DNA from: an uncultured Bacteroidales bacterium
GTDB taxonomy: Bacteria; Bacteroidota; Bacteroidia; Bacteroidales; Muribaculaceae
Reading direction: 5' to 3'
Assembly: GCA_902760865.1 (NCBI GenBank)
Contig: CACWID010000018.1
Span: 1-58,650, forward strand
Length of the DNA: 58,650 nucleotides
In this document: one piece after another, positions 58,412 through 58,650 of the stretch
Layout of the letters: each line of letters begins with the position of its first letter
Numbering within the stretch: position 1 is the stretch's first letter
Program-made: the position numbers and the translations under genes
Notes under the pieces: model-generated
Databases searched by the model: none
What the model was told of the DNA's origin: nothing
Seen by the model: the letters and a program-made list of their open reading frames with translations, nothing else

Positions 58412-58650
58412 CTATGTAGGCGCGGGCCTTTCCTCCCAGGGGTTGCGCCAACATCTTTTCTGTGGACCCGATTGGCGGTGGACCACATCGGGCGTCTTCA
58501 TGCCGATGCTGCGGTGCGGCCGACGGGTGTTGTAGAACTCTATTATTCTGCGCAGTTCGGTGCGGCATGTGTCCATGTCAGGTATCCGCATCTTGTAGAG
58601 CCACTCGGTCTTCAGTATTCCGTTGGCGCGTTCGGCGATGGCGTTCTCAA
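58412..58650 (-). CDS. IS3-family transposase (OrfB), C-terminal part, runs off the right edge
   Basis: The last 78 residues are visible: ENAIAERANGILKTEWLY contains the catalytic Glu area of the rve integrase core, and RIIEFYNTRRPHRSIG with KTPDVV is the hallmark C-terminus of IS3 OrfB. The tail RCWRNPWEERPAPT is extra. The element is oriented leftwards, with its end region at about 58250-58410. Whether the element is intact lies outside the window. Confidence 0.9.
   Translation of the reverse strand, partial: ENAIAERANGILKTEWLYKMRIPDMDTCRTELRRIIEFYNTRRPHRSIGMKTPDVVHRQSGPQKRCWRNPWEERPAPT

Noticed and set aside
1-58650. tRNA, rRNA or tmRNA genes
   Set aside because: All intergenic gaps were read on both strands; no cloverleaf-like sequence or rRNA segment was recognised.

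Overview
The window looks like chromosomal DNA of a gut-type Bacteroidales bacterium (Muribaculaceae/Prevotellaceae-like; genus not resolvable). The evidence is many lipoproteins and outer-membrane barrels with Bacteroidota-style signal peptides, an ECF sigma/anti-sigma/TonB-receptor operon, a FeoA-FeoB fusion followed by a small Cys-rich Feo partner, class III FBPase, class II ribonucleotide reductase, DUF4827 next to glmM and nrnA, and many promoters of the Bacteroidota type (TTTG, about 19-21 nt, TANNTTTG). No tRNA, rRNA, CRISPR array or phage was seen.

Layout. 1-6.7 kb (all minus): a surface/lipoprotein block in which a lipoprotein plus serpin pair occurs twice (5183-2854 and 1860-<1), split by an outer-membrane barrel gene, with two more envelope genes behind it. 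6.8-10.6 kb: ECF sigma factor, a short anti-sigma factor and an STN-type TonB-dependent receptor, each overlapping the next by 4 nt. 10.7-14.4 kb: a two-gene heterodimeric ABC exporter with one degenerate ATP site. 14.4-15.25 kb: an AT-rich, mostly empty gap with a possible broken gene. 15.25-19.15 kb: lepA and a Pif1-like helicase with a repeat tail. 19.3-21.7 kb (plus): a GH29 fucosidase and a DUF1963 protein. 21.8-30.4 kb (minus): a streptopain-like protease with a dockerin, NrdJ, an OmpA lipoprotein, class III FBPase and a DbpA-like helicase. 30.5-34.7 kb: a metallophosphoesterase, then nrnA-DUF4827-glmM. 34.9-41.6 kb (plus): GH20 hexosaminidase, a 1324-residue dockerin-bearing amidase with a 440-residue internal duplication, and a small propeller protein. 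41.8-45 kb (minus): SIMPL protein, RsgA, alanine/sodium symporter. 45.1-51.4 kb (plus): a GH2 and GH3 pair and a DUF486 membrane protein. 51.7-54.4 kb: the Feo iron(II) uptake locus behind a perfect 22-bp palindrome. 54.7-58.1 kb (minus): radA, a TrmH-type methyltransferase, an ADP-ribosylglycohydrolase and a small unknown protein. The right edge enters an IS3-family element.

How the parts fit: the window is rich in secreted glycan- and peptidoglycan-directed enzymes (GH29, GH20, GH2, GH3, amidase), surface protease biology (two serpins, one C10 protease) and regulated uptake (ECF/TonB, Feo), mixed with housekeeping genes. The less usual signals are the duplicated lipoprotein-serpin cassette with a signal peptide shared at DNA level, two heptameric TTAGNNN arrays that each begin in a stop codon, a hairpin leader shared by two unrelated genes, and the symmetric site upstream of feoAB. 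None of these has been compared with databases here.
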